From Neocallimastix lanati (nom. inval.) (lineage: Eukaryota; Neocallimastigomycota; Neocallimastigomycetes; Neocallimastigales; Neocallimastigaceae): a DNA stretch of 64,000 nucleotides. A program made the position numbers and the translations under genes. The notes under the pieces are model-generated. The model was given only the letters and a program-made list of their open reading frames with translations, did not search any database and was not told the origin of the DNA. Below are positions 55,440 through 64,000 of this stretch, piece by piece; within the stretch, counting starts at the first letter, position 1, and each line of letters starts with the position of its first letter. Location of the stretch: contig JACVTC010000057.1 in the NCBI GenBank assembly GCA_016946835.1, forward strand, positions 924,501 to 988,500. The letters run 5' to 3'.

Positions 55440-55672
55440 ACTATATTTTTTTTCTTTTTCATTAAGCTCTATTCTATTCTTTTCCATTCCATTTTATTCA
55501 ATTTATTTCTATTCAATTTTATTCAACTCTATTCTGTTCTTTTCTATTCTATTTTATTCAACTCTTTTCTATTCTATTTTATTTAATTCTATTCTGTTCT
55601 ATTGCATTCCATTTTATTCAACTCTTTTCTATTCTATTTTTTTAAACCCTATTCTGTTTTATTCTGTTTTTA
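55440..55672. repeat. Pentamer-derived TTCTA/TTTTA/TTCAA minisatellite
   Basis: Imperfect repeats of TTCTATTCTA, TCCATTTTATTCAA and TCAACTC-like strings. ATTTTATTCAA is the complement of the TTGAATAAAAT string that recurs in the block at 53.7-54.9 kb. Confidence 0.8.
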
Positions 55673-56117
55673 CTTATTTATATTTCCAATTTAAAAATTG
55701 TATTATTTAATCCTTTATATATAGATAACATCATAAATATGCATATATGTCCATAAAAAAAAAAAAAATGTATATTTTGCATATAAAACTGCATATATGT
55801 TAAATAATAGCTAAAAAATATATATATATATATATATTGTGCAGTAATATGTATAATAGCTATAAATCTTAATATAAAAAGTATAACATATTTAGCACAT
55901 ATATTCATATATATGCTATATATATATATATATTTTTTTTTTTTTACTTAATCATTGGTATTAAAAAAAGAAAAAAAATAAAGTTTCAACTAATTTCTAG
56001 AAAAGTATAGAAAATGGTCTAAAGAGAAAAAAAAATATAAATAAAAATAAAAAAATATAATAAAATTAATGTCACAATAATAATAAAAAAAACTAAACTT
56101 TATTTATTTACTTTAAT

Positions 56118-56156
<39 letters not shown>

Positions 56157-57017
56157 TCTATAGAATGTATATAAATTTTAAATGAAAATCTAATGGGTAA
56201 ATACTTTTTATCTTTTCTAAGTAAATTAAATATATTTTATTTAGATAACTGGGAGAGATATTGATAATTTAAATAGTAATAATAAAAGTTATATATAAAT
56301 TTAATAGCTTAACTCTTTGAGGGAACTTTCTTTTTATTCCTATTAGTTTACAAGAAAATTCATGAAAAACTATTTTATTCAGAAAATTTTTCTCTAACAT
56401 ATTAATGGTTATACGATAATAATAATAATTATTTTTTATTTTTATTTTTTTTTTTTTCAAATCTTATTTTGTTATATATACATTTTTATATTATATTTAT
56501 AAACTATTTTTTCTAATAATTATAATTAAAAAAATAGTCAATACTAATGAAAAATATATGTACTATATTAATTTTAATTTTTAGAAATAAGTTTATAATA
56601 AAAAAATATTATTTATTAAAAAAAAAAAAAATTTTTTTTATAAATTTTTAAAAATTTAATTAGATATTTAATTATTAATAATTAAATTCGATAGGTAGTA
56701 CAAAATATTTTAATGGAAAATTTTTATGTAATTAAAAAATAAAATTATACGTTGATGTAATAAAATTTTATTTATTTATTTATTAATGTAATATTGTAAA
56801 TACATTTATTGTTAGGTAACATTTCTTTATTAAATAAAATATTAATAATTAAGTTTTTTTTTTTTTTTTTTTTTAAATACTAAATTTAAAATGAAATAAA
56901 TATTAATATAAAAAGACACAAGCATTCAAACATAAAAATATATTTCTATATATATATTTTTTATATTTTTATTTTTATTATGATTTTTTATTTTATTATT
57001 TTTTACTTTCGTTAATA
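55673..57017. other. AT-rich intergenic region, no gene seen
   Basis: No sustained coding frame. It holds poly(T) tracts at about 56119-56151 and 56854-56874, a run of related ATATGTATATTTTGCATAT-like words at 55740-55920, and simple AT-rich sequence. Confidence 0.5.
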
Positions 57018-57060
57018 TTCCGGAAATTTCTACAAATTTCTACAAATTTCTACAAATTTC
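57018..57060 (+). promoter_or_regulatory. Heat-shock element with 10-bp TACAAATTTC repeats
   Basis: ATTCCGGAAATTTCT gives three correctly phased alternating units (TTC at 57018, GAA at 57023, TTC at 57028), a perfect nTTCnnGAAnnTTCn heat-shock factor site. TTC then recurs at 57038, 57048 and 57058 in three tandem copies of TACAAATTTC, like a gapped HSE extension. It lies about 540 bp upstream of the Hsp20 start codon. Confidence 0.75.
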
Positions 57061-57147
57061 TACTTGTTTTAAGAATTTTTAGAAAAAAAAAATTTTTTTT
57101 ATTGTTAAATGTCATCTTAATATTACCTTTAAACCTGCTTTTATAAA

Positions 57148-57266
57148 TTGAATACTATTTTGAATTAAAAAGAAAAAAAAAGTCCATTATTAATATATAT
57201 ATACATATGTTGAATACTATTTTGAATTTTAAAAAAAGTCCATTAGTAATAATAATATATATGTTT
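57148..57266. repeat. 62-bp direct duplication upstream of the Hsp20 gene
   Basis: TTGAATACTATTTTGAATT occurs at 57148-57166 and 57210-57228, each followed by an A run, AGTCCATTA and a TAATATATAT-like stretch. It lies between the heat-shock element and the TATA box. Confidence 0.8.
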
Positions 57267-57364
57267 AGTTTTAAGTAATTATATCTATATATATAATTAA
57301 GACAAGATAATAATATAATGAATTATTAATATTTTTTCCCTATTTTTCATTTTCGAAAAATTAG

Positions 57365-57373
57365 TATAAATAG
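57365..57373 (+). promoter_or_regulatory. TATA box of the Hsp20 gene
   Basis: TATAAATAG, a canonical TATA box 233 bp before the ATG, flanked by HSE-like half sites (TTTCGAAAAA just upstream and GAAAAGTTTC just downstream). Confidence 0.65.
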
Positions 57374-57597
57374 ATCTGAAAAGTTTCTTTTTTTTATTTT
57401 ATCACATTTTTATATATTATAATTAATTATTGTTAATTATTGTTTCTTTTTAAAACTATTTTTTTTTTCTACAAATTATTTTTAAAACACTTTAATTTTT
57501 ATATTATATTATATAATCATCTTATTTTAAAAACTTTATATATATAATATATCTTTTTTTTTTTTTTAAAAAAAAAAACAACAAAATAAAAATAAAA

Positions 57598-58260
57598 ATG
57601 GCTTTATATCTCTACGAACAACCCTTAGAAGACTTTATCTTTGATAGTGGTGATGATGATGACATTTTTGGAGAAGATCCTTTTGATTATTCTTTAACTT
57701 CCAGATCAAAATACCATTCAATGGATCATCCATATAATTCATTTGAAAAGCAATTATCTAAAGTTTTTGACCAGAAGGACTTTGAATTATTTGATGATAT
57801 TTCTTCTGATATTAATATTAGAGAAGATAAAAACAAATATTATATTAGAGCTTACTTACCAGGAATAACCAAGGATCAAATTAATATCGATATTAGTGAT
57901 GATCGTATCTTAACCATTTCAGGTGAAAAAGAATCCCATTACAATAATTATAATAACCGTGATCAAGATTATGATAGTAGCGAGGATTACAGGTATTTCA
58001 ATGAAGAAGATGAATCTGAAATGAGCGAATATGACGACCCCCAATATAATAATAATAATAATAAGAAGAAGAATAAGGATAATGATTATTCCATGATGGA
58101 ATGTAGCTATAAACAATTTGAAGAATCTATTAATATTCCGGAAGATGCTAATCTTAAAACTCTTAAAGCCAAAATGAGAAATGGTGTTTTAAAAATTGTT
58201 ATCAATAAATACAAGCAAAGGACTCCAAAAAATAAGAGTCATAATATTCAAATTCAATAA
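57598..58260 (+). CDS. Small heat-shock protein (Hsp20/alpha-crystallin family), 220 aa
   Basis: ATP-independent holdase chaperone, presumably cytosolic, as no signal sequence is visible. Intronless. N-terminal arm residues 1-69 is acidic (SGDDDDIFGEDPFD). The alpha-crystallin domain spans about 70-204: DINIREDKNKYYIRAYLPGI, ILTISGEK, then FEESINIPEDANLKTLKAKM and the signature A-x3-n-GVL (AKMRNGVLKIVI). The C-terminal IXI anchor is IQI at 217-219. A ~50-residue insertion (about 114-166), rich in Asp, Glu, Tyr, Asn and Lys, splits the domain between the strand ending SGEK and the later strands, making the protein longer than a typical 150-180-residue Hsp20. The start follows a poly(A)-rich leader with TATA box and HSE upstream, so heat induction is likely. 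The frame has better codon balance than its surroundings. Confidence 0.95.
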   Translation: MALYLYEQPLEDFIFDSGDDDDIFGEDPFDYSLTSRSKYHSMDHPYNSFEKQLSKVFDQKDFELFDDISSDINIREDKNKYYIRAYLPGITKDQINIDISDDRILTISGEKESHYNNYNNRDQDYDSSEDYRYFNEEDESEMSEYDDPQYNNNNNKKKNKDNDYSMMECSYKQFEESINIPEDANLKTLKAKMRNGVLKIVINKYKQRTPKNKSHNIQIQ

Positions 58261-58433
58261 TCCAAAAGATCAATTTTTTTTTTTATTTTATATACTTTTT
58301 TTTAATTCAATTCTTTTATGTTTTTCTTTATTTATTATTATTATTATTATTTTTTATTTTATTATTATTCTTTTATATATTTTTTTATTCAAATTATTTT
58401 TTTCATATATAATTGAAAATATTACTATTACCT

Positions 58434-58501
<68 letters not shown>

Positions 58502-58900
58502 CTCATATATTCTTTTATTCAAATAATTTTCTATATTAAAAATAAAATAAAAAAAAATATTATAGTTTTAATAATAGTTAAAAAAAATATTTTTATTTAA
58601 TTAATGTAAACTAAAAAAAAAAAAAAAAAAAAATAAAATAAAAATAAAAATAAAAATAAATATAAAAAAGATAATATATATGTTCATATTTATTTATAAA
58701 TATATATAATAAAGATGTAACTTTTTTTTTTTTTTTAAAAAAAAAACATTCTATGTTCAATAATTTAATATTTACTGTGTATAAATTTTTATGAGCAAAA
58801 ATTTTTTATGTTTATTCAACTTTTATATAATATTTATATTAAATAATAATAATAAAAAATAATAAAAATAATAAAATTAAGTATATTTCATCAATTATAT
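58261..58900. other. AT-rich intergenic region with (AT)n and poly(T)
   Basis: Contains the Hsp20 3' region, an (AT)n run at about 58437-58467, poly(T) at 58468-58501 and A runs. No gene seen. Confidence 0.55.
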
Positions 58901-58915
58901 TTAATAATAATTGAT
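58901..58915. repeat. Target-site duplication, 5' copy (LINE C)
   Basis: TTAATAATAATTGAT immediately before the first LINE C base; identical to 60347-60361. Confidence 0.85.
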
Positions 58916-59630
58916 GCACCTTTACTTGGTTCAAATAAAGCGAGAACAAATAATACTCAGAAATTAATTAATAAAGGATTAAGATGGGTTGCAGGTTTAC
59001 AAAAAGCCAAATCTTTTATCAATGTATATTCTATTTCAAAAGATTTAAATATTCCTCCATTGTCAGCTAAGTGTGCTTTGTCTCAAGTCAAATGTTTTGA
59101 TAAATGGAAAGATTCAAATTGTATTATTTCCTATTTAGTTAATAATATTCCAAAATCTAGAAAATATACAAGAACAAAAGAAAGTAGAACTCTTAAACGT
59201 AAACTAGAGAAAAGAGGTAATAACAATAATAAAATCAAGGATTTTTATTGGAAAAGAGATATGAAAATCAATTCTATAAAAGCTGAGTTTTATGACAAAA
59301 ACAAATTCGATGAAACATCAAAATTTATTAAACTTTGTTATGAATATCCTGATCTTTCATATGGTTTCTATTGGCTATTGAGAGCAAGAAGCGGATGTAG
59401 ATTAGATGCTAGAATTGCTAAAGCTGAAAAAATAATAGATTAAATGTGTCCTAATTTTTATCCCTGTTGTAAAAGTAATAAACAATGGATAAGTCATTGG
59501 TTAATAGATTGTCCATTTTTCAATCATATTCGTAGTAAAGTTAATGATAAAATTTTATTTTTATATAATGCTTTCTACCATGGCAACCTAACAAATGATA
59601 TTGTTAATAGTAATTATGATTACAGCAACA

Positions 59631-59678
<48 letters not shown>

Positions 59679-60085
59679 GTAATAATAGTAATAGTAATAT
59701 TAGTTTTAGTAATATTAGTGATAGTATTATTAGTAATATTAGTAATAGTATTGAAAATAATGTGTATGTTGATTCTAGTGTGTGTGAAAAAGTGTTTAAT
59801 TTCCTTCTTGGAGGTCGAAGTATTATTAGTAACAGTACAAGGGAATGGAAGGATCTATTTAAGTGCCAGATGAAATCAGGTGCTTATTCTGATACTCCGT
59901 TCTTGGTAGTTACTGAGGCACTTCTCCAATCGATTATACCTATTGCTATTGGCCAGCAATGGTCTTTGTTCAATAGGTTCAAATCGAATCATACTACTAC
60001 TACCAAGAGCGTCAATGCTGAAGAAACAGTAAGAATGGCCAGCATGGCTAGCGCAACCAATGAAGATCATAATTTTGTATCTTAA
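58916..60085 (+). pseudogene. 3' part of the LINE reverse-transcriptase polyprotein (copy C)
   Basis: One frame from the truncation point to the TAA at 60083-60085 with a single in-frame stop at 59441-59443 (TAA where copy A has CAA, before MCPNF). It contains WKRDMKINSIKAEF, FYWLLRARSG, the zinc knuckle region (CPNFYPCC, one metal-binding Cys displaced relative to copy A's CPYC; HWLIDC intact), a poly-Asn stretch, LLGGRSI and a C-terminal tail ending in NEDHNFVS that is cut short in copy A. No start codon or catalytic domain, so a dead copy. Confidence 0.85.
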
Positions 60086-60116
60086 AATTAGGATTAACAT
60101 TGCGAAGTCAAAATTA

Positions 60117-60140
60117 ATTATTATACTTCAGTATAATAAT
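60117..60140 (+). other. Conserved 3'-UTR hairpin of LINE copy C
   Basis: ATTATTATAC, loop TTCA, GTATAATAAT: a perfect 10-bp stem, same as in copy A. Placed about 180 nt before the poly(A), it is a candidate recognition structure for the element's reverse transcriptase. Confidence 0.8.
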
Positions 60141-60313
60141 GCCCTTGTGAAGTCTTACAAATATTAATTAAATGAAACTAGAATATATTATACCATTATT
60201 TTATTTTATTTTGTGTTTTATTTTTTGTTTATTTTTTTATCTTTTTTTTTATTATTTTATTACATGTATTTTGTCAAATATTTAATTAATAAAGATGAAA
60301 CAAGTTTGCTGCC

Positions 60314-60346
<33 letters not shown>

Positions 60347-60353
<7 letters not shown>

Positions 60354-60361
60354 TAATTGAT
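60347..60361. repeat. Target-site duplication, 3' copy (LINE C)
   Basis: TTAATAATAATTGAT directly after the poly(A) tail; identical to 58901-58915. Confidence 0.85.
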
Positions 60362-60423
60362 AATAAAAATTATTGTTTAATATAAATAGTTTAATATAAT
60401 ACTAAATTAGAGAAAATTAAGTG

Positions 60424-60456
<33 letters not shown>

Positions 60457-61125
60457 AGATTTAAAATAGATTTATTAATGAATATAATAATAATAATAAT
60501 AATATAATAATAATAATGATAATAATAAATTAATTACTTTTAATTACTGTATCTAAAAAAAAAGTAAAAAGATTAATATGAAATGTTATGAATATTTATA
60601 ATACTTTATTGATTTGTTAATTTCCTTATTATTATTATTATAATTATATTTAAACAAAATTATAGTAAATAAGCCTTGTAAAATTTAAATAAATAATAAA
60701 CCAATATAAAATTTTTTAATTTTTATTTATTTATTTTATATATATATACTTTTTAATTAATATTATAATATTAAGTAAGTATTATTATTATTATTTTTAA
60801 AAATTATTAGGGTTGAATATTAAAAATAGTTTATTATGAAGATCCTTACATTGGTAATTAAATTTAAAAAAGAAAAGAAGTAATGATGTTAAAAAAACAT
60901 TCTATTTATATATAAAGTATATTAAATTAATCTAATTATTACTATTATTACTTAAAAAAATATTATTATTTAAAATATAAATAATTATTAATATTATATA
61001 TTTATTATTATTATTATTATTAATTTTTTTTTTATTTTTTTTTCTTTATTTTTTTTCTAAAAAAATATACTATTTATTGAATCTATTTATTATTTAAAAA
61101 ATATAATTAATTATTAAAATTAATT

Positions 61126-61164
<39 letters not shown>

Positions 61165-61320
61165 TTTATATTTTTAATATTTTTAATTTAGAAAAAAAAA
61201 ATTATTGTGTATAATATTTAATTAAAATGTATTTTCTTTGTCTTGTCTTAAAGATATTACTTTAATTATATATAATTATACATATATATAATTACAATTA
61301 TTATTAATTATTAAAAATAT
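60362..61320. other. AT-rich intergenic region, no gene seen
   Basis: Homopolymers (poly(A) about 60424-60453, poly(T) about 61131-61159), AAT/ATT runs and no coding frame. It includes the 3' flank of the seven-TM gene. Confidence 0.5.
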
Positions 61321-62268
61321 TTAACAATATACCACATAACTGCTAGAAGCGGTTGAATTTACTTCATCGCTTATATCATTTTTATTTTTATTTATGCTTT
61401 TGCATTTAAATGTTGTACTGCCTTTATGAGAATTATTTCCGCCATATTTAAAAATTAGGGCATCTACTGATAAAATCAATATAAAATTCGACATAAAGCA
61501 TTGAAATGGTATAGTAATTGTGGAGGGTATATAATCTTCTACTACTCCTGAATTGGTAATAATATCTAAAATAGAAAGACTGAAACCAACAATATCAACC
61601 GCTATTAATGTAGTGTAACTTGAATTTTTAATATATTCAGAGATATTAGAGGTACTGTAACTTAGTTGGTTGTTATGCTTTCTGACAAAATAAAAAATGG
61701 AGACAGTACAAATAAAATCAGCTATAGCCAATACCCCAAAAGCATAACCATGAAGTGAACTGATTTTTTCATCTATCAAATAACCTTTCATCATTCTTTC
61801 ATATCCAATGAAAAATCTAAAGAATAGAAATGGTACAAATAATCCAATAATAGTATATCTTACAATATTTGCAAATTTTCCTTTAGCAAATGCCTTCATT
61901 TTAATTAAATTTAAGAAGGGAACTGAATATTGACAAGAAGTCCAAAAAAATTCATCTATGAGAAAGGGAATAACTATTGAGGGTATATCCATATTTCTGT
62001 TATCCTTTTGACAGAGATAAGCCACTGTTCCATTTTCTAATATTGCCCCAAAAAACCCAGCTACTGAAGCAATTAGTAAAAGATGCCAATATCTACCATT
62101 ACCCACATATAAATATAAAAATCCCACAATTAAAAATTGAATTACATTTGCATAGAAAAATGAATCCTGAAATTGACTAAAGAAACCGTAAGGTATACTT
62201 TTGAAGTTTTTACCAAAACATGTTCCTGTATTTTCAGAAAATCTATTTAAAGTTTGTATTTTTTTCAT
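61321..62268 (-). CDS. Seven-transmembrane protein, 315 aa, family not recognised
   Basis: Single-exon frame from ATG at 62268 to TAA at 61321, with ordinary codon use and G+C above the flanks. Hydrophobic segments at about residues 37-55, 60-78, 97-118, 135-153, 172-195, 219-238 and 251-274 make a 7-TM topology; no cleavable signal peptide is evident. Charged or polar motifs between segments include NGRYWH (57-62), ENGTVAYLCQ (78-87), GYERMMKG (155-162) and SLHGYAFG (171-178). The C-terminal ~40 residues are polar, Ser/Asn/Lys-rich. The arrangement resembles a GPCR-like or other 7-TM receptor, but no DRY, NPxxY or rhodopsin Lys motif is visible. I believe similar 7-TM proteins occur in early-diverging fungi, but this needs a search. 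The ATG is preceded by a poly(A)-rich leader on the coding strand. Confidence 0.85.
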   Translation of the reverse strand: MKKIQTLNRFSENTGTCFGKNFKSIPYGFFSQFQDSFFYANVIQFLIVGFLYLYVGNGRYWHLLLIASVAGFFGAILENGTVAYLCQKDNRNMDIPSIVIPFLIDEFFWTSCQYSVPFLNLIKMKAFAKGKFANIVRYTIIGLFVPFLFFRFFIGYERMMKGYLIDEKISSLHGYAFGVLAIADFICTVSIFYFVRKHNNQLSYSTSNISEYIKNSSYTTLIAVDIVGFSLSILDIITNSGVVEDYIPSTITIPFQCFMSNFILILSVDALIFKYGGNNSHKGSTTFKCKSINKNKNDISDEVNSTASSSYVVYC

Positions 62269-63350
62269 TATAAAAAAATAAAAAAAAAAGTTTTTTATAT
62301 TTATTTTTTATTTTCTTTTATCTATAATTATTATATAACTGTATTATATAACTGTATTAGGAATTAAATCATTAGAAAAAAAAAAAAAAAAAAAGGAATA
62401 AATTTTAAATATAGTTTTTTTTTTATTCCTTTTATATATATATAATATATATTATATGTTAATAGTATTTTAAATAAATAATAATAAAAATTATAATAAA
62501 AATTATAATAATAATTATAATAATAATTATAAAATGGTATCCTGAAGCAAAATAAAATAGTATTATGTAATACTCAATATGAAAAAAAGTTATACTATAA
62601 AATAAAATAAAATAATAAAGAATAATATTTTATATTTAAGAAATAAATCAAAGTTATAGAAACAAAGTATAAAAACAAAAATACCAATTTTTTTTTTTTT
62701 TTATAAAAAAAAAAAAAAAAAAGAAAAGCAAAGAAAACAATTCAAATTTCATTTTATTTATATATTTTTATTTCTATCATTGATAATAAATTTATTATAT
62801 ATTGATCATCTATTTTTTACTATCAATAATTTTACACTTTATTTTAATCAATGAATATATTTTTTTTAATATTTTTAATATATAAATGTCATATTTCATA
62901 TTTATTTTTATTATTATTTATATATATCTTTATAATATTATAATTATTTAATTTAAAAATTAAATAAATTAGTAAATAAATAAATAAATAAATAAAAAAT
63001 ATATATATTTTCTAATATTACTTTAAATATCTATCCTTTCTCATTCTCATTTCCATTTTTTTTTTTATCATTATTTTATTTTAAAGTATTTTTTTTTATT
63101 TATTTATTTATTTTTTTTTATCAATAAAATATCAAAATCCAGTGTTTTTTTCATTATTTCTTTTAATTAATTATTTCGATTTTATATATGATCTAATATA
63201 TTATTTAATTTGATTAAAAAACTTTATTAATTAAAAAAAAAAATAAATTAAAAAAATAGTGTCACACTAAAATAAAAATTAAATTTATTATTATATATTT
63301 ATTATTTTATATACATTGAATTTATATAAATAAATAAATAAATAAATAGA

Positions 63351-63387
<37 letters not shown>

Positions 63388-64000
63388 GAATAGTATAAAA
63401 ACGTATATTATGTAATAATATTTTTTTATAGTGTTATTTTATTAATAAAAAAAATAATCATTAAAACCATTTTATTCAAATAAAACTCTTCAATTTATTA
63501 ATTCACAATAGAAATTGGATTATATATATATTACAATAGAAACATGAATATAAATTTCCTTTTTTTTTTTTTTTTTTTTTTTTTTGTTTATTTTCTCTCT
63601 ATATAATATAATTTCTATAATTACGTTTTCTCTATTATATATATTATATTTATTTTATTTAATTTAGTCATCATCAATATTATTACTTTATTTATTATTA
63701 TTATTATTATTTTTTTTATTTTATTTTATTTTATTTTATCCTCTTACATAAATTAAAAAAGGAAATATTTTAAATTGAATGTACATATAAAGCTCTATAT
63801 AGAATACTATACATAATTGATATATAATTTATTTTTTTTATAAATTATGAATATTTTGCTATTTTTTTTTACATTAATTCTTTATTACTATTATAATTTT
63901 TATAATTATTATTATTATTATTATTATTATTATTTATTATTTATTACTATTATTATTATTATTATTATTATTTATTATTATAAAATAATGAATATATTTA
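62269..64000. other. AT-rich intergenic region, no gene seen
   Basis: Upstream of the seven-TM gene, so it should contain its promoter. It holds an (AAAT)n run at about 63329-63384, poly(T) at about 63561-63585, ATT repeats near the right edge and no coding frame. Confidence 0.55.

Larger units (their letters stand above)
58916..60346 (+). mobile_element. LINE copy C: young, strongly 5'-truncated
   Basis: Begins abruptly inside the region after the reverse transcriptase catalytic core (APLLGSNKARTNNTQ in copy A numbering). It is very similar to the 3' 1.4 kb of copy A, including the hairpin 3'-UTR and the terminal GCTGCCGTT plus poly(A) (60316-60346). A perfect 15-bp target-site duplication flanks it. 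This is textbook target-primed reverse transcription with 5' truncation, and the intact duplication suggests recent insertion. Confidence 0.93.

Overview
The window is a very A+T-rich eukaryotic nuclear segment, roughly 85-90% A+T by eye. It has long A/T homopolymers, many triplet to heptamer microsatellites, intron-dense genes and Asn/Lys-rich proteins. Extreme A+T content, large gene-poor intervals, a decayed chitin-binding (CBM18-like) fragment and the style of the proteins fit an early-diverging fungus, most likely an anaerobic gut fungus (Neocallimastigomycota). That placement is an inference; another AT-rich fungus or protist is not excluded.

Layout. 1-4.6 kb is AT-rich intergenic DNA. 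4.6-13.6 kb (minus) is a 21-exon gene for a ~1,412-residue HEAT/ARM-repeat protein; one intron has AT-AC termini and a perfect U12-type donor. 14.07-20.35 kb (minus) is a 13-exon MLH3-type MutL mismatch-repair gene with a 138-residue Asn tract. Divergent to it, 20.96-23.28 kb (plus) is a six-exon gene for an unrecognised ~347-residue membrane protein. 24.2-27.3 kb (minus) is a 5'-truncated non-LTR retrotransposon (LINE copy A). 27.9-28.8 kb holds decayed coding remnants. 30.15-31.86 kb is a foldback element built from 15-bp units, followed by a ~150-bp minisatellite. 32.8-47.4 kb is a gene desert.

47.4-49.0 kb carries a tandem array of six related ~140-165-nt units that share conserved blocks and helices with compensatory changes. 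I read it as a family of structured noncoding RNAs that I cannot assign to a known class; it is my main candidate for an undescribed system. 49.3-53.6 kb is a cluster of decayed retroelements (LINE B, a chimeric head, a possible SINE and tail-only copies), all ending in TCTA followed by poly(A). 53.7-54.9 kb is a higher-order minisatellite and 55.4-55.7 kb a TTCTA/ATTTT-rich repeat.

57.6-58.26 kb (plus) is an intronless small heat-shock protein gene with a heat-shock element and TATA box upstream. 58.9-60.35 kb is LINE copy C, young, with a perfect 15-bp target-site duplication. 61.3-62.27 kb (minus) is a seven-transmembrane protein gene. The remainder is AT-rich intergenic sequence.

The genes do not form a pathway. 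Functionally clear ones are MLH3 (DNA mismatch repair/recombination) and the Hsp20 chaperone. Exon junctions were worked out by hand from reading-frame continuity and splice dinucleotides; one MLH3 junction remains unresolved.
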